Shown here: in pieces, positions 52,806 through 63,329 of the stretch
How positions within the stretch are numbered: the stretch's first letter is position 1
Layout of the letters: every line of letters starts with the position of its first letter
Assembly (NCBI RefSeq): GCF_932276165.1
Contig: NC_064007.1
Location: 320,001 to 384,000 of the forward strand
Origin: Plutella xylostella
Taxonomy: Eukaryota > Arthropoda > Insecta > Lepidoptera > Plutellidae
Length of the DNA: 64,000 nt
Reading direction: 5' to 3'
The notes under the pieces: model-generated
Seen by the model: only the letters and a program-made list of their open reading frames with translations
Databases searched by the model: none
What the model was told of the DNA's origin: nothing
Position numbers and translations under genes: made by a program

Positions 52806-54165
52806 TCATCATCAGCCTATAATCATCCAATGCTGGACATAGGCCTCTCCCAAGGAGCGCCACAACACTCGGTCCTCGGTCTTCCGAATCCAGCCACTAC
52901 CGGCTACCTGCCTATACTTGCATATTTTGACAGCTATGTTGGTAACCCTAAGTCCTCTGACGTATAACTTCTTTTCTGATACCATCCATCAGAGAAACCC
53001 CAAGCATAGCTCTCTCCATAGCACGCTGAGTGACTTTAAATCGGTGGACCAGTCCCACCATCAGTGTCCAGGTCTCTGCACCGGGTTCCTCTCATCTCGC
53101 CTAATCTTTATTATCCTAAACTCATTTCGCATAACTCGTAAGGTCTAAACTTTTTTGGTAGAATCATCACTTTGCCAAGACTTATGTGGCATAAGACTCG
53201 TTTCGTCTAAAACTCTTTTGGCACAAACTTGAAACATCTAAGTCTCGTTTGCTCAAATTGTTCGTATTGGTATAATCTTGTTTCTCCTAATATTAACTTA
53301 ATAAACACTATATTCAGTATGTTTTAAATGTACAAATTGTGGTATTTTTCTCCTACATCCCGAAAATCTAAAGATATAAATATAAAGATATTGAATGATC
53401 AAAATATCGAAAGTGAATGACCATTATAATTATTACAATCGCCATTAAACCCCATGGGATCATAACCTAAAGGTAGGTGCGACGACGAGCAAAGCGAGGA
53501 GGAGCATGTTAGGTGCACATGTTCGTCGAAAGCAAAGCGGAGCGCAGCGAAGACGAGCGGAGCGTTACCCACATAGCGGAAAATTAAATACCTAATGCAA
53601 GGCACTAGTTTGCGCTATATAGGGAGACGCTTCGTAAAAGTTAAAGCCAAATGAATATTAGTAGTTTTTATAAGCTATGCCATAGTATTGTTAGGCTATT
53701 TGAGATTTGAACATACCGTTATTAGGCTAAATAAGATTATGCGAAATAACTTTTTACTAAACGAGATTTATGCCATACAATTTTCGGCGAAACGAGACTT
53801 TGACCAAACGTTACTATGCAATACGAGATTAGGCAAATAAATCTTAGGCCAAAAAAGGTAGAACCCTCTGCACCATATGTCATAACTGGCAGGGCGCAAT
53901 GGTTGAAGACTGTTGGATGCGCCTTTCAGCCTCCTTGTCGAAGTTGCTTCTGCCTAGCCGAATAGTCTGCCTCAGGTAGTCATATTATTGCACAACTTCG
54001 ATAGTTGTCTCACGAACGATCACCGGCTCCGGTTTTATGTGAACATTCTACATGACTTTTGTCTTGCCCAAGTTCATACGGAGGCCTACACGTTGCAAGC
54101 AGTATTAAGGCCACTTAGCATCCAGATGAGTTCCTTCAGAGATGTATGTTCTATTATATTCTATT
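52806..54165 (-). mobile_element. Antisense LINE 3' fragment, split by an insertion
   Basis: 52806-53082 and 53867-54165 are two halves of one LINE fragment (CCAATGCTGGACATAGGCCT ... TCTGCACC | ATATGTCATAACTGGCAGGG ... CCAAGTTCATACGGAGGCCT). It is degenerate, without an open frame. It belongs to the same tail family as 9905-10160. Confidence 0.8.
53083..53866. mobile_element. hAT-like non-autonomous element with 8-bp target duplication
   Basis: 784 bp flanked by direct TCTGCACC (53075-53082 and 53867-53874). The termini are GGGTTC and GAACCC. Inside, opposite halves carry many copies of CTAATCT/CTCGTTT-like strings in opposite orientation (TTTCGCATAACTCGTAAGG left, TTATGCGAAATAAC right). An 8-bp duplication is typical of hAT transposons (family knowledge); no transposase is present. 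Confidence 0.82.
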
Positions 54166-54195
54166 CTACTATCTGTGGGAGGTGTAAGTACCTGC

Positions 54196-54506
54196 ACCTG
54201 GGTCTCTCGAATGGGACCTTTGTGCAATGTGCATATCCCCAAGGTCTAAGCTGCTGCCTTTCTAAGCTTGGACCATTTCCCACCACACTGGTCCACAGCG
54301 AGATGGTGGGTTCACATATTATCTAGATGTGATAAATCTATAGGTAGATATGCAGGGTTCTTCACGATGTTTTCCTTCACCGTAAGAGCGATGATATACA
54401 TTGTATTTAAATTCAAAGGAACACATTGGTACATGTCAGCGCCGAAATTCGCACCCGCATTATTGGAGTGGGAAGCGGGCGCTTACCCGACTGAGCTACC
54501 ACCGGT
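54196..54506 (-). mobile_element. tRNA-derived SINE (second family)
   Basis: The minus-strand head 54438-54506 has an A-box-like TGGTAGCTCAGTCGGG and a degenerate B-box GGTGCGAATTTC. The body includes ACGGTGAAGGAAAACATCGT (54367-54386 on the minus strand). The outer part (54196-54310) is shared with 49470-49570. Confidence 0.75.
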
Positions 54507-54714
54507 CTTATTTATACATAACGTTCATTATAATTATGTTGTGATTGTTATTATTAATGTAATATTATATATTTCGTTTTTATACATCGCGATACGCACC
54601 CGTTTTAACGCACTGCAAAAAGAGGTAATTTGACTAGTTCTGTAGGTAATGTCAGTGATCGGTATTACCTGTATTACAGGTAAAATATATGTTACTTTGC
54701 CTAATCATACATAC

Positions 54715-54910
54715 CACGGCGATGAAAACATAAGTCACGGAAATGAATAACCTGGCCACGGAAATGAATAACATTACCACGGCAATGAATACAAATTATT
54801 TTACAAGACATGGCAATGAAATTTTTTTCATTGCCGTGGCTTTTTTTTCATTGCCATAGCAAATATTGGCCACGGAAGCCACGGAAATGAAAGCATGGCG
54901 ATGAAAATCA
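54715..54910. repeat. 21-bp tandem repeat plus inverted pairs (right array)
   Basis: Units at 54715, 54736, 54757 and 54778 again keep a 21-bp period with CACGGMRATGAA. They are followed by facing copies (GGCAATGAAA then TTTCATTGCCGTGG, then TTTCATTGCCATAG) that can form hairpins. Confidence 0.88.
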
Positions 54911-56553
54911 AGGCATTAAATATAAATAACTAAAAAAGTATTAACTATTCGAAGAAATAAACACTTTATAAGGTAAATATTTTCAAAAAGCTTTCTTTTG
55001 AATGCTTATTCTAGAAGACAAACTTAATTTTATAGAAGTTATTTCTATCCACGGCAATGAAAGAAAAAATGTCCAGTCCCCAAAATTTTTACTGATTTTC
55101 ACTATAGCGCAAAAACGCGTGCACCGATGTACCTCCTTCCACGTCGAGCAGTTAGGCGACACTTGTAAGAAACGATTAGCGCACTGAGGGGGGCACCCAA
55201 GTTCATAGGTAAAACAATAGCCTTGATCATGTTTAGGACACGGCGATGAACAGAAGTTCTGGGACACATGAATTTTCACTTACCGTTCGTTATATTCTTT
55301 ATATATTTCAATAAATGTATTCCGTGACAATACTTTAACTATTAATGTATCAAATGAAACTAAGTTTAACTATCAATACTCAATATTTTTTCATCAATGA
55401 AGAATAATACAAAACGTGGTAACGTGGGGACAGACACGGCAATGAAAGATTTGGGGGTTTAATATTTTTTTAAAAAATATCCATTAAACCTATTAATAAA
55501 ATATTTAGTGCTACACATAGATAACTATTTCACTTAACCGGAAAAAAATATTAGAAAATTATAACTTGGTTTTTTAGTACCGATTTCATTGATGCCACGC
55601 AATTTTTGGCCGCGGGAAATTCACCCAGCTACGAGTACTTGTACTTAGAGTACAAGGAATAAAATATAAAACCCTGTTTATGATGTATGCTCAGAATACG
55701 TGACACGGAATCATTATTCCGAGATGCGTGGAACAGAGGAAGCGGAAAAAATATGTAAGAAGAGCCGACGAGAGCCTGACAAATTACATACATTTCATTT
55801 CTACAACAAATGGAACGCTGCCTAGAGCTTTGTGTGAGCTTATCAAAATTCCGACTCCGATAAAAAAGGTGGTGATAAGGCTTGTGCATTTACATTCTGT
55901 TTTAGTTGGTTTTTAACTTAAATATGAAACAGTCTATATTTTTTCGTAAGTATTTGAAAGTTGGTCCCATAGTCCATAATGCCACTGAAAGTTAGTTAGT
56001 ACCTACTTACTAATAGATATACAGTCTGCCAATGGGAATGATACCATTGATCGAATTATAATGTACCACTGAAATGTACTTATTTAATTAATGTTACTGG
56101 TGATAAAAGCAATCATTACTAATCAGGTGAATAAAAAACACAAATGTTCCAACTTCAGCAGTCTCTCCCATCCGCAGATCTGTCAGTGATTACTTAGACT
56201 TAACTTAAAGCTCAGCTGAGCTTACAAGGAGCTTAACGAACGATTTCATTAGCCTTAATTAGTTTCAGCTTCGGTGAAATGCGGGAATCTTTCGCCGACG
56301 GTTCGGTGAAACTCGCTAGCCGACGCTCTATGAGAGAAACTAGTTCAGAATACTGTTTGAGTTTGTATTTCAATATAAAATATTATTTATTTAAGTATAT
56401 TGAAATAATATTATGTTATAATAGACTACACAAAATGTCTCCAAATATTTGCCTTCACCGGGGATCGCACTCAGGACATTCGGCATCAGTGTCAATAAGT
56501 ACACCATCCAATCGTCACTGATAGGTAGGTACATTATTGTTGTTATATGCTGA

Positions 56554-56750
56554 ACTGGCTGTTCCCGCGAGCTTCGCTTCACCTTAAAAAGTTTTCCCGT
56601 GGGAATTCTGGGATAAAAAGTAGCATTATGTTCTTTCTCAGGGTCTAGACCATAATCGAACACCAAATTTTATGCAAATCCGTTCAGTAATTTGGCGTGA
56701 AAGAGTAACAGACAGACAGACACAGTTATTTTGCATTTATAATATTAGTA
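56554..56750 (-). repeat. Dispersed repeat with GTCTG microsatellite, copy 2
   Basis: Begins CTGGCTGTTCCCGCGAGCTT, contains AGTTTTCCCGTGGGAATTCT, and ends CAGACAGACAGACAC ... TAATATTAGTA. Opposite orientation to 6724-6930. Confidence 0.85.
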
Positions 56751-57794
56751 AGGAAGTTAGGATTAGGATAACATTTATTTTCCAACAGCAAGGTAGTCCA
56801 GCGGCCCCGTGTTCAGTAAATCAACACAAACGCTGACATTTCGCGTGACCAATTAAATGGTTCACATTTTACTCATATTTTTTAATGTTTATTTCGTAGG
56901 TAATGCGACAAGTCTAACGTTTGATTTTGCCTTTATCATAATAAAACAAAGGTGATTTATTCATTTAAAAAGAGCATGAGCCAAAATATTAGCACACATG
57001 CTTTTGCCTTGGGTATGTATGTTCTAGGCGTGGTTTATGGTTTCTTTCACTGCTATTTTCACCATTGCTGTGAAATTTGATTAAAGCTAAAGCCAAAGAA
57101 CTTATGAGAAGACAAGCAGATTTCCAATTCAGGGACACATTATAAATGTTTCCCTTACGGCAATCAAACCTAGGACTCTCGACGCAATCCTAGCCGCTAC
57201 GCTGTCCTCAACGACGGTTGAACACATTCTGTTAGCTTGTCCATCTACTACAGAAATAAGATTATCTATTCTTGGACCAACAGAGCGCCTATCTCAGCTA
57301 TTGGAACACCCAGGCTTGCTACTCCAGTTTACTCGGGAGCTAGGCTGGCTGAGCTGAAATCAAGGGGATATGTACAAAGGTTCCACTCGAGAGAGCCACG
57401 TACAGGAACTTCACCCCCTACCAGAATAGAATAGAATAGAATAGCTGTCCTCAAATAGTCTGTCAATTACAAAGGCTTCAGGTTATCGGTTCACATCTAT
57501 AAATAAATAGCGACCTTTCGATGCCCTTTATAGCTAGACATAAGATACTCACGCGAAGAATCTTTGCAACTGCGGGTCACTCTCAGCTTGACAAAAAACT
57601 AAGTTTATTATGTATAAGTAAGTATATATTCTAGTGTTTAACAATATAGATATTAAACAAAATTAAACTGTCCTCATTGTCTTTCGCAATACCTATCACT
57701 TTCTCCACAACGCCCAAGGTTAACTGGAAGAGAATGCTTTTAGCATTAAGTTCGCCTATGTATAATAATAATAATAAGTTTCGGAGCACTGTTG

Positions 57795-57921
57795 CGCGAG
57801 CCACGACTCTATCTCATTGTAGTAAACGTGCCGATTGCACGACAGCTCTCGTTCCTTCGTTTCATCATCACTATAGTATAGACAGTATAGACACTATACT
57901 ATAGATAGAGTAACCCTCATG
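57795..57921 (+). repeat. Dispersed repeat shared with 16061-16187
   Basis: Contains TATCTCATTGTAGTAAACGT, GCCGATTGCACGACAGCTCT and ATAGAGTAACCCTCATG. It carries an extra TATAGTATAGACAGTATAG stretch absent from the other copy. Confidence 0.7.
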
Positions 57922-58127
57922 ATCCAGAGGGATAGATGGGATAGGGGTCATAGAGATGACACCGTCTTGTCTACTCTTTAAGTGCTTTTCATTATGCCCC
58001 AGTGAATAAGAGGAGTGTTGAAGTTTGACGTGTGTATTGTGCCTACCCCCAAGATTCTTCGAAGTTTGCACTTAGTAGATACGGTCTGCCTCTATAAGTA
58101 TACAGGTGGGGTGACAGTGATAACTAC

Positions 58128-58297
58128 TAAAGCCTGTTTTTAATGTCGGATACTAAATTGACAGATTCTAAACGGTTCATCAACAGTCGATTATCCCACC
58201 AATAGAACGACACGTCACTAAATCGTGGGACTATCGACTGTTGATATACCGTTGAGAACCTGACAATTTACTATCTGAGATTAAGAAACAGACTTTA
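58128..58297. mobile_element. MITE with about 72-bp inverted arms
   Basis: Left arm TAAAGCCTGTTTTTAATGTC ... CATCAACAGTCGATTATCCC; the right arm, reverse-complemented, reads TAAAGTCTGTTTCTTAATCT ... TATCAACAGTCGATAGTCCC. 170 bp in all, with a loop of about 26 nt. Confidence 0.85.
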
Positions 58298-59554
58298 GCG
58301 GCTTAAAAGTTGCAACTACAACTTACTGGGTTTGTAGACCAGCAAAACAAAAAATCTAGAAAGTTTTAAAACATTTTTTTAATATTTTGACCACTATTAT
58401 ATTATCTGCCAAAAAACAGAACTTTCATTTCAATGCCTCCTGTTTTATTTTACAGCAGCTCCTAAATAAATACATTATGTTTCAGTGTTTACAGCCTGAA
58501 TGTCTCTCCGTCTGAAAGCCTCCGCGGAACGATAAGCCACTTAGGTATATTTTTATTGCGACGCCATAAACCGGGGATCTACAATTACACCATTTTGTTT
58601 CTATCGCGTAGATGTATCGGTGATATCGTTTGCCAGACACAAATTGTAACGAAGCCAGTAAAGTACGTACTACTAGTACGTAGTAACGTACCACTTTAGT
58701 GACTAAACAATAAATACGGACAAAATTTCCCACACTAAAACTAGGCATTAGTCCTAAGTATACACGTAGAACTTTTTAAACGAAGCTTGCAGGTCTGTTT
58801 AAATTGCATGTAAATACTGGTTAAGCTGTTGATACAATAAATAGATAAGCAAAAAACATTGTGGTTGTTTAAAACAATTAAAAGGTGTACCTACCTACTT
58901 CTTTAAAGGTTTTCCCTATGTCCTTTTTTACCAAACAGTTAAAAAAGCATTAGCTTTAGACTGACTTTTTAAGTTAGGTACAGATAAATAAATATTAGCT
59001 GTTAAGTCAACCAACATTGCGTAAATTCTTTAGTATTTATAGTGTAAGTTATTTCCGTTAAGTTGGCAACGCTTGCCCGTTAAGGACCATTGTACATTTG
59101 GCACCACTGCTCTCTGCTCTGCCAAAAGTACAAACTTATTCCCGTCAACTATTACGAATTCACTCGGCGTACTGCATAAATAAACGCAAGGAGGAGTGCC
59201 TATTTAAAACGTTTTTGAGTTACGCTCATTTGAGGCTCTTTTTCAGGAATTCTAAAAAGGTAAACGGACTCCTTTCAGTAAGTTTTGCTTGGGTTTGCAA
59301 ATTATTATCGCTTCCGTTTTAGGTAAGAATATGAAGCTGGGTATTCACTATGGAGCATGGGGCAAGAGCACTAATGACTCCTCGTATTTGTAGGTAGCTC
59401 CATTAGCTGATGACTGAAAAATTGTGTACAAAAAGTTGCCAAAAAGGTTGGTGCAATAGAGACAAAACCTTAGGAAGGAGGATTTTTTACGGAACAGCCC
59501 AGCCTTATAGTAACTTCCTATGTTCATTTTTGAATGAGTCAATTTTATAAAAGT

Positions 59555-59774
59555 ACTAGCTGTTCCCGCAAGCTTGGCTTCGCCTTAAAAAGTTTTCCCG
59601 TGGGAATTCCGCGATAAAAGATAGCCTATGTGTGTATCCATAGTGTCAGCTAACATCCAGGCAAATTTCATTAAAATTGGTTCAGCCGTTTCGACGTGAA
59701 GAAGTAAGAAACATACACACATACACAGCACACATACTCACAAACTTTCGCATTTATAATACATATTAGTAGGA
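59555..59774 (-). repeat. Dispersed repeat with GTCTG microsatellite, copy 3
   Basis: Begins ACTAGCTGTTCCCGCAAGCT, includes AGTTTTCCCGTGGGAATTCC and GGTTCAGCCGTTTCGACGTG, and ends TTATAATACATATTAGTAGG. Confidence 0.85.
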
Positions 59775-60073
59775 TTATTTTCCTTCATATATGGACTAAT
59801 ACGTAAGTATATTTATTTATATTTAGTGTCTGTATTTAATGGAATAGAGCGTATAGTGGTGTAGATCGTAGATACGTGTGAACGAGCTATCAAGTTAATA
59901 GAACATCACTTGGACGTAATTGAAACATGGCGTGTACGTGTCGTTAGTGTATCGTCACTGAGGGTAGTGATCCCCAACACTATAGGTACTTTACTTTGTA
60001 AAATATAGTATTGGTTTTCCCTTGAAAAGGAATAAATGAGAGATAAAAATGTACAGATTTGACAGCTTCACAA

Positions 60074-60250
60074 GGTATAGTACAGTGCCACAAACTAATC
60101 TGTTCCGGTGAGAGCTCGCGTAATGTCTAATATTTATTTCTTCATTCTTTAAGTTGTTAAGTTTTCCCGTAATGGTAATTTACCTAATATATGGACCAAT
60201 TTAGTTAACTGTCACCGGAACAGATAAGTTAGTCGCACTGTACTATACTC
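60074..60250. mobile_element. Fold-back element with about 40-bp arms
   Basis: Left arm GGTATAGTACAGTGCCACAA ... TCTGTTCCGGTGAGA; the right arm, reverse-complemented, reads GAGTATAGTACAGTGCGACT ... TCTGTTCCGGTGACA. Flanking sequence (TGTACAGATTTGACAGC at 60050 and 60353; CTTTGTAAA-type strings in both orientations) suggests it is nested in a larger inverted arrangement, 59985-60415. Confidence 0.8.
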
Positions 60251-60440
60251 TGTAAAATATAGCATGAGTCCAATGACGTTTCATTGTCAGAGCCTTATGA
60301 CCGGTGAATAAAGTTGGTTTGCGCTTGAAAGCGAAAAAAATGCAAATAAAATGTACAGATTTGACAGCTGTCCTACGGTTCCTGCTATACTTTACAAAGA
60401 ACAGTAGGTAGTTGTTATACTTAGGTAGGCATGTTGCAAA

Positions 60441-60557
60441 TACAGGATGTTGAAACAGTGGTAAGTATAGTATATATAGGCCGATAGGAGATGACTCATC
60501 TCATCAGTCTCATCACTCCCTTTCGGCATACTATACAACTTTTGCTACATCCTGTAT
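60441..60557. mobile_element. Short TIR element
   Basis: Ends TACAGGATGTTG and, reverse-complemented, TACAGGATGTAGCAAAAG; about 117 bp. Same type as 33082-33177. Confidence 0.7.
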
Positions 60558-61309
60558 TATAATGGAATAATTGAAATAAAGCTTTGGGCATATTTTAAAG
60601 AGTGTGTTGGACTCTGAGCCTACCAAACTCGTGAAATTTATAATTGCTTTGATGTTACTTTTTTATAGAGGCTTTTTATACATTTGAGCTTTAAACCAAC
60701 CCATGTCTGCGTGTTGACCTTTAATGATCTAAAAACCCGCAAAAAAGGGTTTTTTGAATATTTTTTTTTTTTTACTTAACTATAATTAAATACAGAGTGC
60801 AATTTACCAGTGATCATTCAGCCGGCATATAAATGTATTTCCAAACGGTGAGATTCATTGGAAACTGCATGAGTCAACTTTCATATTAACAAACACTAAA
60901 ATCTCTAACAAAAACAGGAAATTTATGGATTTTAGTGAATAGTTAAAAATTATGTACTTAGCTGTTTTTCTTTCTATCCCCGATTTCAAAAATAGTTCCG
61001 TAAATATATCGGGTAAGTACTAACATTGACCTCCAGACGGGTAGACCACTGATAAAGCAAGAGCATGCAATGCTATGGTATTCTTTAAATAAAACGGTAC
61101 AAAATTCTAAACGAGTTCCCTTCGATTTCGTCCTTGACTGAAAGTGCTGAAACTAAGTAGAGCGGAACAATCAGCTGTTTAATGGCACAGATAGTGCTCG
61201 TTTCACGAACAATATTATCTGGCTCCCTATCGCGAACTTCTTTTGACAACGATTTTCGGATTCAAATTGTACTGTATTTATATTGTATTGTATTTATTTA
61301 TACTGTATT

Positions 61310-62035
61310 TCAGAGCTGGCACGCTTGCGGGCGGTCTCCAAGCCTGAGGCGGGTATTTGGCTACATGCTATGGCCTCTCCACAACTGGGAACCCTCTTAG
61401 ATAACGATTCTTTGCGTGTGGCTGTCGGTCTGAGGCTAGGCTGCAAAATCTGCGAGGCCCATATATGTCGGTGTGGCGCACAGGTCGATGCACAAGGACG
61501 ACACGGTCTCCATTGCGTCCGGAGTGCGGGAAGGCTGTCGCGGCATCACGCCATCAATGATATTATCCGGAGAGCCTTAGTTTCGGCAAATATCCCGTCC
61601 ATATTAGAGCCCCCGGGGCTTAGCAGAAACGACGGGAAAAGGCCAGATGGCCTCACATTGATCCCTTGGGAGAAGGGGCGCTGCTTGCTGTGGGATGCTA
61701 CATGTGTTTGCACTTTTGCACCTTCACATGTAGCATCCACCATTGCAACTCCTGGGGCCGCAGCAGAACTAGCAGCCAAACAGAAAATAGCCAAATATAG
61801 CGGCCTCATGGAAAATTATATCTTTGTGCCCGTGGCTCTGGAAACTACGGGAATCTGGGGTCAAGACGGCAAAACATTTATCAAAAGCCTAGGCCGTCGC
61901 ATGAGGGACTGCGGGCTAGACATCCGCTCTGGAGCGTTTCTGATGTAGAGGATCTCTCTGGCTGTACAGCGAGGCAACGCTGCCAGCGCCTTAGGGACCT
62001 TTGCGTCGGATGCGTTCCGGAGCGAAGACACATAG
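61310..62035 (+). pseudogene. LINE C-terminal fragment with restriction-like-endonuclease motif, one premature stop
   Basis: An open plus-strand frame from about 61310 to a TAG at 61946-61948, then 28 more in-frame codons to a second TAG at 62033-62035. Contains SKPEAGIWLHAMASPQLGTL, a Cys/His cluster (C-KI-C-EAHI-C-R-C ... GRHGLHC) and GKRPDGLTLIPW ... LLWDATC. The Cys/His cluster followed by RPD-x15-D recalls the restriction-like endonuclease C-terminus of R2/NeSL-type LINEs (family knowledge), where it nicks target DNA. The 5' and RT parts are missing, so it is a 5'-truncated copy; a T-rich 3' stretch follows. The family assignment is tentative; it is clearly a repeat-derived protein. Confidence 0.65.
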
Positions 62036-62039
62036 TTTT

Positions 62040-63170
62040 ATTTATTTTAATTTTTTTCTTCTTTTTTTTGTTTATAGTTAGGCTAGGTACCTTTAGTCAT
62101 AATTTTTCTTAAGTTTAGAATAAGTGTTATTTAGATTGTATTGTGTACATAGATATTTACAGTTTGATTAAATGATTTAGAAACTGTATTTGATTAAATT
62201 ACTTCGAAGTTAGGTACTTCGTTTTGGTTTCGCGATAGGAACCAACGTAGGACGGAATGCGTCAAAGTGTAGCCATCGCTAGAAGAGAATATTATGTTAT
62301 TCAATCATTAATTTTAATGGTCTTCTGAACTTATGACACAGGATAATATTGCAAAAGTGGTAGTAAAGCCCATTGTTTAGAATGGTTTTATGAGTCACCC
62401 CATTTCGGCGTCCTGTATCATTTTTGCATCATGTCAAAAATTCAAATTCAAATGATTTATTGCATACTAAGTGTGTACATGGTGTTATATACTTATTACT
62501 ATGTCTCTCATGTATAATTATATCAAATGTCTGTTGTCCGTGGCATCGAGGGACAAACACAGAATAGAAAGATGTGAATGCGATCATAAGTCCAATTTCA
62601 TTAACATAACTTCAGCCGGTTAACTTATCATTATTAAATCCCAGATTTGCATCCTCCTATGGAATGTATACTTAGGTATACCTATTATACAGTACTGTCT
62701 TATAAATAATTTTATAATTGCAAATTCATAATAAAAAAACTGCACCACATGTTTACCATTTGAATATTTATACGGTTAAGCGATGAAAACATCGACTAAT
62801 TAGGCACTTTACTTTCACGTTTATCGGAAAATATTATGTAAAACCTCTAATTATGGGAAAGGCTTGCTGAAAAACATATCTAGGCTGAAACTTACAGGCC
62901 TCGCTTAGCCGCATTCCCTCACGCGAGCTACACATACAAATATATACCTAAATAACTTCTTATCGCTTTCAGTATACATATGACTGTGTATACTTAGGTG
63001 CGAAAATTAAGTATAGTTATGTGCGAAAAGCCGCTCGTTACATAAACTGAAACCGTCCAAAACTACACGAGACAAAGAGATCACGGGAAATCCAATTTGT
63101 GACGTAACCGCACCATAATCGAATAAGCAAAAGTAGAATTAAGTTAGTCAGCGATACCATCAAGTGCTTA
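62040..63170. other. AT-rich stretch, no gene seen
   Basis: Near 62338-62432 a remnant with CAGGATAATATTGCAAAAGT and TCCTGTATCATTTTTGCA may be another short TIR element. Otherwise nothing recognised. Confidence 0.5.
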
Positions 63171-63171
63171 C

Positions 63172-63325
63172 CTCTAATCTCAGCAGCGATCCGCGTAAAC
63201 ACCCATACGGCCGTCTTCAGCTAGGGTTTTCAAAACCGGAACAAGTCACGTGCATTCGAATTTCGGAAAGCGTATTTACAGTTTAATATTTACAGGTTCC
63301 TCAATGAATATTCCTCGAGCACTGA
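63172..63325 (-). promoter_or_regulatory. Cadps: Candidate Cadps 5' UTR exon and promoter
   Basis: The only strongly CpG-rich block upstream of the Cadps ATG spans about 63170-63520. On the minus strand a good donor (GTAAGC) starts at 63171, and a TCAGTG initiator-like sequence lies at 63320-63325. A leader exon here would splice to the acceptor just upstream of the ATG at 49340, across a 14-kb intron. This is inference from composition and motifs; the block could belong to a divergent plus-strand gene, or to both. Confidence 0.35.
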
Positions 63326-63329
63326 GAGG

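Larger units (their letters stand above)
51787..55629. mobile_element. TIR element with 21-bp subterminal arrays, host of nested insertions
   Basis: The ends GCTGGGTGGATTTC (51787-51800) and, reverse-complemented, GCTGGGTGAATTTC (55616-55629) are each bordered by TA, which fits a TA target duplication. Arrays of CACGGCAATGAAA occur near both ends (51966-52066 and 54715-54800), plus single and inverted copies at 54810-54910, 55050, 55240, 55435 and 55590. No transposase frame is recognisable. The middle (52378-54510) is filled by a palindromic MITE, a LINE fragment, a hAT-like MITE and a SINE. Confidence 0.65.
55640..58120. other. Gene-free region with dispersed repeats
   Basis: Holds repeat copies at 56554-56750 and 57795-57921 and a short AGAAT tandem at 57424-57442. 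No coding frame seen. Confidence 0.55.

Noticed and set aside
54983..55279. Cysteine-rich 98-codon minus-strand frame (possible secreted peptide)
   Set aside because: No signal peptide, no recognisable cysteine framework, and it lies inside the 51.8-55.6 kb transposon, overlapping copies of its 21-bp core motif.
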